Source of the DNA: Rickettsiales bacterium
GTDB lineage: Bacteria > Pseudomonadota > Alphaproteobacteria > Rickettsiales > CANDYO01
Reading direction: 5' to 3'
Length of the DNA stretch: 9,371 nt
Assembly: GCA_947424995.1 (NCBI GenBank)
Contig: CANDYO010000076.1
Coordinates: 1 to 9,371, forward strand
The notes beneath the pieces are model-generated. The model did not search any database. It was not told where the DNA came from and saw nothing but the letters and a program-made list of their open reading frames with translations. Below are positions 1-5,771 of the stretch, piece by piece. Within the stretch, counting starts at the first letter, position 1; the number at the start of each line of letters is the position of its first letter. Made by a program: the position numbers and the translations under genes.

Positions 1-1
1 T

Positions 2-29
2 TTTAAAAACCGTATTACAACATACGTTT
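2..29 (-). terminator. possible intrinsic terminator of the small-gene operon
   Basis: Read on the minus strand, AAACGTAT pairs with ATACGGTTT (one bulged G) around a six-base loop, and the 3' arm runs into five T residues. It lies about 70 bases after the stop codon of the last small gene, where an operon terminator would be expected. The stem is short and AT-rich and the window ends right after it, so this is only a moderate call. Confidence 0.4.
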
Positions 30-100
30 ATTCATTAAATACCCTAGAAATAATATTAGAGTTCCATAATTTATTGAACATAATTATCTCTTACAAATCA

Positions 101-397
101 TTATAAAATATTATCTATAGCATTCAGAGCAAGCAGATCAGCTCCCAAATAACTATTTTCAAAACTATTTATTTCCTCTCCTGCTGCTGCTACAACTCCA
201 GCTACTATTAACAGTGTTCCACCACTTATCATACCAAGAGTTACCCATCCTAATGCTTGTAATGTTGCTACTCCAAATACACCGAAAACCGCAGCATCAG
301 TACTTGCTACTGTTACCGCGCCTACCATTATTGTTTCCGTTGCGCTTCCAGCAGCTACACCTGATGCAGTTGCTACTATTGAACCTATTGTCGCCAT
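101..397 (-). CDS. small hydrophobic Ala/Gly/Val-rich protein, paralogue 1 (98 aa), unknown function
   Basis: I do not recognise this family. The 98-residue protein is almost uncharged up to about residue 72 and is rich in Ala, Gly, Val and Thr. Residues about 36-72 form one or two likely membrane segments containing Trp51. The hydrophobic body ends at GEEI (73-76). An acidic, Asn-rich linker follows, then the tail LLALNAIDNIL at the very C-terminus. The other three small genes here share this plan and tail. There is no basic N-terminus or clear Sec signal peptide. GGAG sits 7 bases before the ATG and fixes the start. It is the last gene of the minus-strand series, 74 bases after its neighbour, and that gap carries a hairpin and a motif also found upstream of the first gene, so it may have its own control. 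Possible roles are a membrane-active or exported peptide or a small membrane protein. Confidence 0.75.
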   Translation of the reverse strand: MATIGSIVATASGVAAGSATETIMVGAVTVASTDAAVFGVFGVATLQALGWVTLGMISGGTLLIVAGVVAAAGEEINSFENSYLGADLLALNAIDNIL

Positions 398-430
398 AAT
401 AAATCTCCAAAAACTTAAATTTCTACTAAA

Positions 431-456
431 GAAAGAGTGATTTAAGTTACTCTTCC
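431..456 (-). other. intercistronic hairpin between paralogues 2 and 1
   Basis: On the minus-strand transcript GGAAGAGT pairs with ACTCTTTC (eight pairs including one G-U) around a ten-base loop. It lies between the second-last and last small genes. Only a short mixed T-rich stretch follows, so it is a poor full terminator. It could be an attenuator, an RNA processing or stability hairpin, or an operator-like inverted repeat. It overlaps the repeated motif at 443-463. Confidence 0.35.
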
Positions 457-463
457 TTGTTTT
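443..463 (-). repeat. short repeated motif, copy A (upstream of paralogue 1)
   Basis: On the minus strand this stretch matches 1694-1715 over about 22 positions with two substitutions and one single-base gap. The shared core is AAGAG-T-(A/T)-ACTTA, preceded by AAAAC-(A/T)-AGG. It lies about 45 bases upstream of the ATG at 397. Because copy B precedes the first gene of the same series, a shared regulatory or promoter element is plausible. A duplication remnant is the alternative. Confidence 0.4.
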
Positions 464-471
464 AAAACTAT

Positions 472-789
472 TTATAGAATGCTATCTATAGCACTCACAC
501 TAAGCAAATTATCTCCTACATAGTTATTATTTAGTGAGGGGTTCTCATAAAATTCTTCTGCTCCAACGCCAACAGCGACGCCTATGCAAAACCAGGGATT
601 AATAATGCATATAGCAGGAATAATGTAAGAGCTTGTGCTTACTATTGTAGTGCCTGATGCAGCAACGATAGCAGTTGCTGTGCTTGCTGAAGTAGCTGCA
701 ACAACAGTCGTAGCGGTACCGATTTCAGCAGCTGTTACTGCACTTACGGCAATTATGGGACCTAAAGTTCCAGCAGTTAATATCGTCAT
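472..789 (-). CDS. small hydrophobic Ala/Thr/Val-rich protein, paralogue 2 (105 aa), unknown function
   Basis: This is a 105-residue member of the local four-gene family. Residues 1-50 are a low-complexity Ala/Thr/Val/Ile stretch. Residues about 55-76 form a more strongly hydrophobic segment with Trp66 and two cysteines (Cys61 and Cys68), the only cysteines in the four proteins. The AEEF boundary is at 77-79 plus Phe80, followed by an Asn-rich linker and the tail LLSVSAIDSIL ending at residue 105. A full GGAGG lies 6 bases before the ATG, so the start is secure. The gap to the preceding gene is 45 bases and AT-rich. Function is unknown. The Cys pair could allow a disulfide if that part is exposed outside the cytoplasm, which is inference only. 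Confidence 0.75.
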   Translation of the reverse strand: MTILTAGTLGPIIAVSAVTAAEIGTATTVVAATSASTATAIVAASGTTIVSTSSYIIPAICIINPWFCIGVAVGVGAEEFYENPSLNNNYVGDNLLSVSAIDSIL

Positions 790-834
790 AATAAACCTCC
801 ATTGGTTTGAATAAATAAATAATTATTTTTTTAC

Positions 835-1167
835 TTAATTATCTTGTAAAATATTGTCTGTAGCATTAATGCCAAGTAAATCTGCTGTCTCCGCATTATG
901 CAGTCCATTCTCTAAATGACCATCTTCAAAGCCATCTATTTCTTCTGCAGCTCCACCAGTAATGATTGTCAATCCTATGAGAGCGGTACCGCCAAGTCCA
1001 ACGCCAACGCCAGTAAGAATTTTCCAAATTACAGCTTTTTTTACGGCATGAGCAGCTAAACCAGCAGCTATCCCTCCACCACTAATGCCACCACCAACTG
1101 TAGCAAGACCAAGTCCTGCTGCCCCACTAACAGCTGATACACTTCCGAATGCTCCCGCGGCTAACAT
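835..1167 (-). CDS. small Gly-rich hydrophobic protein, paralogue 3 (110 aa), unknown function
   Basis: This is a 110-residue member of the family, and the most glycine-rich. Residues 4-40 and 52-72 are full of small-residue spacings of the glycine-zipper type, joined by a short basic patch (about residues 40-49, with Lys43, Lys44 and Lys49, plus Trp48). AEEI (74-77) opens an acidic linker, then LLGINATDNIL. Unlike its paralogues it continues three more residues (QDN): the codon that is TAA in the others is CAA here, at 844-846. I place the start at 1167 because GGAGG lies 5 bases before that ATG and the product then begins like its paralogues. A longer reading from 1179 would put the start inside the Shine-Dalgarno sequence. 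The gap from the upstream gene's stop is only 21 bases, which fits co-transcription. Confidence 0.75.
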   Translation of the reverse strand: MLAAGAFGSVSAVSGAAGLGLATVGGGISGGGIAAGLAAHAVKKAVIWKILTGVGVGLGGTALIGLTIITGGAAEEIDGFEDGHLENGLHNAETADLLGINATDNILQDN

Positions 1168-1188
1168 AATAACCTCCATTAAATTTAT

Positions 1189-1557
1189 TTATAAAATGCC
1201 ATCTACAGCATGATTGCCAAGTAGACTCATATCTTCATTGTTTTGTGAGTTAGATTGATCAGAAATTTCTTCTGCTAAAGTTCCTACTCCAATAAGTGTC
1301 CAGAAAAGTGGGCCACCTACAATAGTACCAGCAGTAGTTACGATAACAGTACCTACAGTACCCCCAGCTCCAGTTGTAGCAACCGCAACAGAACTTACTG
1401 TAACTGCAGTAGCAGCAGCAGTTGTTGCAGAGGCGGTTGTTGCAGCTACTGCTATTGTTTCTGCAGCGATAGCGCCTCCTGCAAGCCCTTCAGCAAGAAG
1501 CATATTTCCTCCGGCGGCAACAAGTCCTGCTGTACCACCTGTAATTATGATAGCCAT
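1189..1557 (-). CDS. small Ala/Thr/Gly-rich hydrophobic protein, paralogue 4 (122 aa), first gene of the series
   Basis: This is the 122-residue first gene of the minus-strand series. Residues 1-82 are a long, nearly uncharged Ala/Thr/Val/Gly stretch. Residues about 68-94, with Trp86, look membrane-spanning. AEEI (95-98) starts a polar Ser/Asn/Gln linker with a few acidic residues, and the tail LLGNHAVDGIL closes the protein. The start at 1557 is chosen because GGAG lies 6 bases upstream and the N-terminus then matches its paralogues. The frame stays open upstream to a TTG at 1659, which would add 34 charged residues beginning MKLINKDLLF. That extension has no Shine-Dalgarno sequence and no counterpart in the other copies, so I treat it as leader. 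Function is unknown. A pore-forming, bacteriocin-like or exported peptide role is conceivable but unproven. Confidence 0.75.
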   Translation of the reverse strand: MAIIITGGTAGLVAAGGNMLLAEGLAGGAIAAETIAVAATTASATTAAATAVTVSSVAVATTGAGGTVGTVIVTTAGTIVGGPLFWTLIGVGTLAEEISDQSNSQNNEDMSLLGNHAVDGIL

Positions 1558-1693
1558 AATAATCTCCATAAAATTAAGTTTTGTTTTATCTGTAACCTCA
1601 AAATCTTTGTGATCTTGAAGATGTCTTAAAAAAAGAAGATCTTTATTAATCAACTTCAATGGTGACTATAGGCTATTCTAGATGCTTAAAAAA

Positions 1694-1715
1694 TAAGTAA
1701 CTCTTCCCTAGTTTT
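1694..1715 (-). repeat. short repeated motif, copy B (upstream of the first small gene)
   Basis: This is the second copy of the motif described at 443-463, read on the minus strand, with core AAGAGTTACTTA preceded by AAAACTAGGG. It lies about 137 bases upstream of the ATG at 1557. The hairpin that overlaps copy A is not formed here because the opposing arm is absent. What the copies share is therefore the sequence and not the fold. Confidence 0.4.
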
Positions 1716-1813
1716 TAGTTAATTAGTATTTACAATTTATTAACCATTGTTTATAGTGGCTGAATTAGCTTCAAGAAAAATATTAATTAAGGTGATATTT
1801 AAGGTAAGAAATA

Positions 1814-1842
1814 TTTAGAGAATTTGTATAAATAAATATAAT
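1814..1842 (+). promoter_or_regulatory. sigma70-type promoter for the STAND operon
   Basis: A perfect -10 box TATAAT (1837-1842) lies 17 bases after TTTAGA (1814-1819), which matches the -35 consensus at four of six positions. Transcription would start around 1849, only about eight bases before the ATG at 1857. That would make the mRNA almost leaderless and leave little of the weak TAAG Shine-Dalgarno candidate at 1847-1850. In such AT-rich DNA a chance TATAAT is possible, so a promoter further upstream cannot be excluded. Confidence 0.5.
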
Positions 1843-1856
1843 CTGGTAAGTTGCAT

Positions 1857-4466
1857 ATGCATAATACCCAACAAGAATATATAGATAAATTAAGGGCGTT
1901 TCATGATAGCTTTATAGCTCATAGTTTGGCTGAAATACGTAGACTAGAAAGTTTATCTCCTCAAAAAATCATCACTTCAATAGAGCAAATTTTAGAACCA
2001 TTAAGAGCAATCCCTATATTAGGGATAATACCCGCTACTATCATTTCGATTATCCAGTTTCGTCGCAATATTTTAGAACCTTACGATCAAAAAACTATCA
2101 AACGAGTATTTAACTTAAGTGATCCTGATATCATCTTAATATTATCAGATGCGATTATCAATCTGATGAGTAAATTTGAGGCAGCTATAATTTCTCAAAG
2201 CTATCCTGAGTTAAGAGCGCTTGCGGAATTAACTCAACAACAATTATTTAAATTTATAAAAACAGGAAGCTTAAAGGCTCAAACCAAAATCAGTGTAGCA
2301 GTAATTATTGAAATTCTTTCGAAGTTAGATTTAGGGCTTAAGACTAGTAAAGTACAAAAGCATCAAGGTACTTATGAAGAATTGAATGGCTCTGATATTG
2401 GATCAAAATATTTTTCTAAACGAGAACTTATTCTTTTCCCATCAATAATAAGAGACATAGATATTTTTATTGGTAGAGAAAAAGAATTAGCGGAATTAGA
2501 TAGTTTAATCGAATTGCAACAAATTATCTTTATTTCTGCTCCTTCTGGAACGGGCAAATCAACTTTAGCACAAAAATATGGCTTGATATTTAAAAAGCGT
2601 AATAAGATATCAATTTGGATTGAGGAAGGAAAAGTAGAAAGCGTATTTTTAGAGCTTGCTCATCACTTAAAAATTGAAACCAACTTTAATCCTAGTGGAT
2701 TAAAGAGAGCTGTTTATGAAAAGATAAAAACCATAAAACGAGAAATTTTATTGATATTTGATAATGTAGATAGCGAAGAGTATCGCAATAAACTTAATAG
2801 AGAATATTTAGAAGAACTGAATCAATATATTAGAATCATAGTAACCACTAAAAATAGTGAATATCATAATAGTTATCCTAATTCTGCCACGATTAACTTA
2901 GATGCTTTTAATGCCGAAGAAGCAAGACAATATCTTCAAGAAAATGGAGTAATAGGAACGAGTGAAGATGTCACCAAATTAATCTCTACGGTAAGTACTG
3001 CTTCTACCGAAGATCCCAAAATACTTTATACATTGCCACAAAAATTATCTTTTGTAGTAGGAGCTTTTAAAGCAATAACTCTTACTATACCTAAATATAT
3101 TAAAACCTATCAAGCTAAAAAACTTAGTAGAATAGCTTATCCAGAATTTGAAATAGTTATTGGAGAGTTGTTTGAAAAAGTCACTGATGAACAAAAAATA
3201 CAGCTAGAGGCATGGAAAATATTACAATATTCCATCTTGCTTGATCCTGATTTTATACCAATAGAGGTATTTGAGAAGATAGGAATAGATGAGGAGCGAA
3301 TAGATGAAGCAATAAAAAAATTACAATCATTGGGTTTAGTACAGACATTAATAATGTATGGCTCTATAAGAGGTATTAAATTACATCGAATTACACAAGA
3401 TGCAGTGTTAGAATATCAAGCTATCCATAGAGAATTAAGTATAGAGAAAAATATTCTGCTAAAACAGCTTATTTTACGTATAAGTGATATTTTTCCTAAA
3501 GTTACAGAACAACCAGGAGCTAATAGAAAGCAAGCAGATATATTAATAAAGTCTGTAATGAACTTGATTAAGATTGAAGCATTGATCTTATATCAACTTT
3601 TTGAAAACCATGAAATCTCAAAAATTGTACAACTGCTTCATAAGGTAGGAGAGTATTACATGCTTACTCAAATGCATGATAATGCATTGGAGTTACATAA
3701 GAAAGCAGAAGAGTTATTAAGATTAAATCCTCATAGTTCTGGGCTTGAGATAGCTACAGCAATTGCATATCAAGGACGTACTTATGCTAGTATGCGTAAT
3801 TGGGATAGCTACAAAATTAAGAATGAAGATGCCTTGAGTAAAGCAATTGAGAAACATAAAGCAGCCTTAGAAATAAGAGAAAGATTATGTGGCGACCGCA
3901 GTGAGATTGTAGCGCATTCATTAGGCAATATTGGTTATAATTATTTCTTCTGGGGTAAGTATGACGAAGCGATGGAATATATTGATAGAAGCGTTTCGAT
4001 ATATAAGAAATTATACCTATTAGATCAATCTGGTTCATTTGAGCATTTTAAAAAATTGGTACACATGCATAAAATCCAGCATGCAGATCAAATAGAGCCA
4101 AATGAATTTCATGCTCATTGTGCAGCAATAATAAATACTTTGGGTGCTGCATATTATCGTCTTTCAGAAAAAAAAGGTAATGAAAACAAAGCGCAGGAAT
4201 ATGCTAATAAATCTTTGGAATATCGTAAATTGTCACTTGCAATGAGAGAGGTTATTTACAGTAAAGATCACGTTTATACTGCATTAAATCTATATGCTGT
4301 TGGAGAAAGTTATAGTCTTTTAAAAAATTATGAAGAAAGTATAAAATATATGAAGCTCTCTCTGAAAATGAGAGAAAGATTATTTCCAGATGGAAGCGAA
4401 ACTCTTGCAGGCTCTTTACATGCACTGGGAAGAGAGTATTTAAAATATGCTCCTAGCTTCGATTAA
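1857..4466 (+). CDS. STAND NTPase A (N-domain, NB-ARC, TPR), ended early by an in-frame TAA
   Basis: This is an 869-residue STAND/AP-ATPase protein. Residues 1-180 form a mostly helical N-terminal domain shared with the downstream paralogue, with an FHDxFI motif at 15-20 and a hydrophobic IPILG patch from 52. The NB-ARC module opens with FIGRE (204-208). Its Walker A is APSGTGKS (228-235), where Ala replaces the first Gly. Walker B is LIFDN with Asp302, the sensor-like IVTTK contains Thr330-Thr331, and LHRITQ (509-514) sits where the MHD motif lies in this family. The GLPL motif is degenerate. TPR-like repeats run from about 593 to the end. The family typically acts as a nucleotide-driven oligomerising switch. 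I prefer ATG 1857 to the TTG at 1851 because its N-terminus aligns with the paralogue and TAAG lies 6 bases upstream. The TAA at 4464 interrupts a TPR, and the same frame stays open after it, so this is probably the front of a longer protein. Confidence 0.85.
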   Translation: MHNTQQEYIDKLRAFHDSFIAHSLAEIRRLESLSPQKIITSIEQILEPLRAIPILGIIPATIISIIQFRRNILEPYDQKTIKRVFNLSDPDIILILSDAIINLMSKFEAAIISQSYPELRALAELTQQQLFKFIKTGSLKAQTKISVAVIIEILSKLDLGLKTSKVQKHQGTYEELNGSDIGSKYFSKRELILFPSIIRDIDIFIGREKELAELDSLIELQQIIFISAPSGTGKSTLAQKYGLIFKKRNKISIWIEEGKVESVFLELAHHLKIETNFNPSGLKRAVYEKIKTIKREILLIFDNVDSEEYRNKLNREYLEELNQYIRIIVTTKNSEYHNSYPNSATINLDAFNAEEARQYLQENGVIGTSEDVTKLISTVSTASTEDPKILYTLPQKLSFVVGAFKAITLTIPKYIKTYQAKKLSRIAYPEFEIVIGELFEKVTDEQKIQLEAWKILQYSILLDPDFIPIEVFEKIGIDEERIDEAIKKLQSLGLVQTLIMYGSIRGIKLHRITQDAVLEYQAIHRELSIEKNILLKQLILRISDIFPKVTEQPGANRKQADILIKSVMNLIKIEALILYQLFENHEISKIVQLLHKVGEYYMLTQMHDNALELHKKAEELLRLNPHSSGLEIATAIAYQGRTYASMRNWDSYKIKNEDALSKAIEKHKAALEIRERLCGDRSEIVAHSLGNIGYNYFFWGKYDEAMEYIDRSVSIYKKLYLLDQSGSFEHFKKLVHMHKIQHADQIEPNEFHAHCAAIINTLGAAYYRLSEKKGNENKAQEYANKSLEYRKLSLAMREVIYSKDHVYTALNLYAVGESYSLLKNYEESIKYMKLSLKMRERLFPDGSETLAGSLHALGREYLKYAPSFD
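4464..4466 (+). other. in-frame TAA splitting STAND protein A
   Basis: Frame and homology run straight through this codon. Upstream, LHALGREYLKY is the first helix of a TPR. Downstream, in the same frame, KKLELLEEALKYQTEAH reads as its second helix, and HPNMLAIYFDIG corresponds to the HPEVATILDNIG-type junction of the next repeat in the paralogue. The context is GAT TAA ACA. A nonsense mutation, sequence error or stop readthrough would each explain it. No frameshift is needed. Confidence 0.75.
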
Positions 4467-4496
4467 ACAAAAAAGCTCGAACTACTTGAAGAAGCT

Positions 4497-5759
4497 TTGA
4501 AATATCAAACAGAAGCACATGATATGGCTATGAAATTACTTCCTAGGGGTAATCATCCAAATATGTTAGCCATATATTTTGATATTGGTTGTATCCACGG
4601 TCAGTATGCACAAGAAATTCGCAAACGAATACTACCCTTATTAGATTATTCTTTTCCAAGCTGGTCAAATATCAGAAATTTATACGATCAATGGCAGACC
4701 CATATTAAACAAAGACAACAATTTTTTAAGGATATAGTAGAGCAAAAATTAGAAAATTTTAGAGAAAATTTAGAATCAAAACCGAAGATTGAACAATCTA
4801 AAGAGAAATTAAGATCTATGGATCAAGATGCCTATCATCTACAAAATACAATTAAAGAGAAATTAATTTTATCAAGTGCTGATTGGTATACTGCAAAAGA
4901 AGAGATCACTTCTATAAAATTCTTATTGAATAGTAATATAAATAAAGAATTACCAGGAACAAATAAATTTGCTCAGGCAAATTATTTTACGATAGATAAT
5001 AAATTATTATTGGCATCTTTTGCCATGAAAGAGACAATTGAAGCTGCTCCTATATTAATATATTTTTCAGAAAAAATACTGCATTTACCCTTACCAAAAT
5101 TACCAGATTTTTTAAATAACAATATTGCATTTATAACTATGCATTACTTAGCTTGTAACCTTGGAATGTTATCAATAGGTAAGTTAAGCATACTCACTCC
5201 ATTAGCTCTTACCGCAACATATGCAAGTAAGATAATTACTTACAGCTATTTAGCTGAACTAAAACAAGATAATTTTAAAAATAGCGATAATAAGCTAATC
5301 AATAATCCTATAGATTTTATTAATAAATGTGGTTTTGATATTGCTGCGCAAACAGTGTTAGGAGTGGTGGGTAGTGTTATCGCCGGTACACCATTTATTT
5401 ACGACGTTGCTATCAGCGCAACAATTAGTGGAATGCAATGCTACGATCTACACAACCAGGAAAAGAAAAATACAACTAGCTCCACAGCAATAACGATAGC
5501 TGATTTAATTCCATATATTGTTGATGGAGCAGTTCTTTATGCATCTACAAGAAGTATGCATTTCGATCTTACTATTCCGATAGGAAAAATGGCTGCTATA
5601 AAGCAAGTATATACTGTAATGAGTTTTGTAGTAATTGCAGATTATACGACTAAACTGATTATGCCTAATTTTCAAGATACCCACCTTGATTATGTTACTA
5701 AAGCTGTTGGTCATATATATGAATACTTTATTGGTGGAGTTGAGGCTCCGGAATTCTAA
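4497..5759 (+). CDS. C-terminal part of STAND protein A: TPR remainder plus hydrophobic membrane-like domain
   Basis: The open frame begins directly after the TAA (4467) and matches the preceding gene's frame. The first usable start codons are TTG 4497 and ATG 4524, neither with a Shine-Dalgarno sequence, so independent translation is doubtful. The product starts in the second helix of a TPR (LPRGNHPNMLAIYFDIG looks like a repeat junction). It then has a charged, probably coiled-coil stretch (about 4700-4870) and several hydrophobic segments (about 5115-5260, 5335-5445, 5500-5545 and 5590-5660) that suggest a multi-pass or membrane-inserting C-terminal domain. I recognise no catalytic motif. 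The domain is absent from the downstream paralogue. It may be the natural C-terminus of a single polypeptide of about 1300 codons starting at 1857, and so part of a pseudogene or readthrough product. Confidence 0.6.
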   Translation: MKYQTEAHDMAMKLLPRGNHPNMLAIYFDIGCIHGQYAQEIRKRILPLLDYSFPSWSNIRNLYDQWQTHIKQRQQFFKDIVEQKLENFRENLESKPKIEQSKEKLRSMDQDAYHLQNTIKEKLILSSADWYTAKEEITSIKFLLNSNINKELPGTNKFAQANYFTIDNKLLLASFAMKETIEAAPILIYFSEKILHLPLPKLPDFLNNNIAFITMHYLACNLGMLSIGKLSILTPLALTATYASKIITYSYLAELKQDNFKNSDNKLINNPIDFINKCGFDIAAQTVLGVVGSVIAGTPFIYDVAISATISGMQCYDLHNQEKKNTTSSTAITIADLIPYIVDGAVLYASTRSMHFDLTIPIGKMAAIKQVYTVMSFVVIADYTTKLIMPNFQDTHLDYVTKAVGHIYEYFIGGVEAPEF

Positions 5760-5762
5760 TTA

Positions 5763-5766
5763 GAGG
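5763..5766 (+). promoter_or_regulatory. ribosome binding site of STAND protein B
   Basis: GAGG lies 5 bases before the ATG at 5772, in the 12-base gap after the previous stop codon. It fixes the start and indicates translation from the same message as the upstream frame. No separate promoter is evident in the gap. Confidence 0.65.
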
Positions 5767-5771
5767 TTGTT

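Larger units (their letters stand above)
1558..1856. promoter_or_regulatory. divergent intergenic region between the small-gene operon and the STAND operon
   Basis: About 300 bases separate the two divergent operons. Going rightward it holds the leader of paralogue 4, with GATCTT at 1611-1616 and AAGATC at 1636-1641 as possible arms of a weak hairpin. Next come copy B of the repeated motif (1694-1715), an AT-rich stretch including the palindrome TTAATTAA at 1783-1790, and a rightward promoter just before 1857. I could not pick a convincing leftward -35/-10 pair. The minus strand has TAGAAT near 1675-1680 as a possible -10, without a good -35 at the right distance. No RNA gene is recognisable. 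Confidence 0.5.

Noticed and set aside
214..399. Plus-strand frame of 61 codons opposite paralogue 1
   Set aside because: It is the antisense shadow of a repetitive Ala/Gly-rich gene, giving a Leu/Gln/Pro-rich product with no Shine-Dalgarno sequence.
2372..2557. Minus-strand frame inside STAND A
   Set aside because: It lies opposite the NB-ARC region, where the sense strand encodes the FIGRE and Walker A motifs. It has no ribosome site and no recognisable product.
3817..4038. Minus-strand frame inside the TPR region of STAND A
   Set aside because: It is the shadow of conserved TPR coding sequence on the other strand, with a composition unlike a real protein.
4464..4475. Programmed frameshift at the A-run after the TAA
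   Set aside because: The frames before and after the stop are in the same phase, so no slippage is needed to join them.
5505..5714. Minus-strand frame opposite the hydrophobic domain
   Set aside because: It is fully inside the sense frame ending at 5759, with no ribosome site and no recognisable motif.
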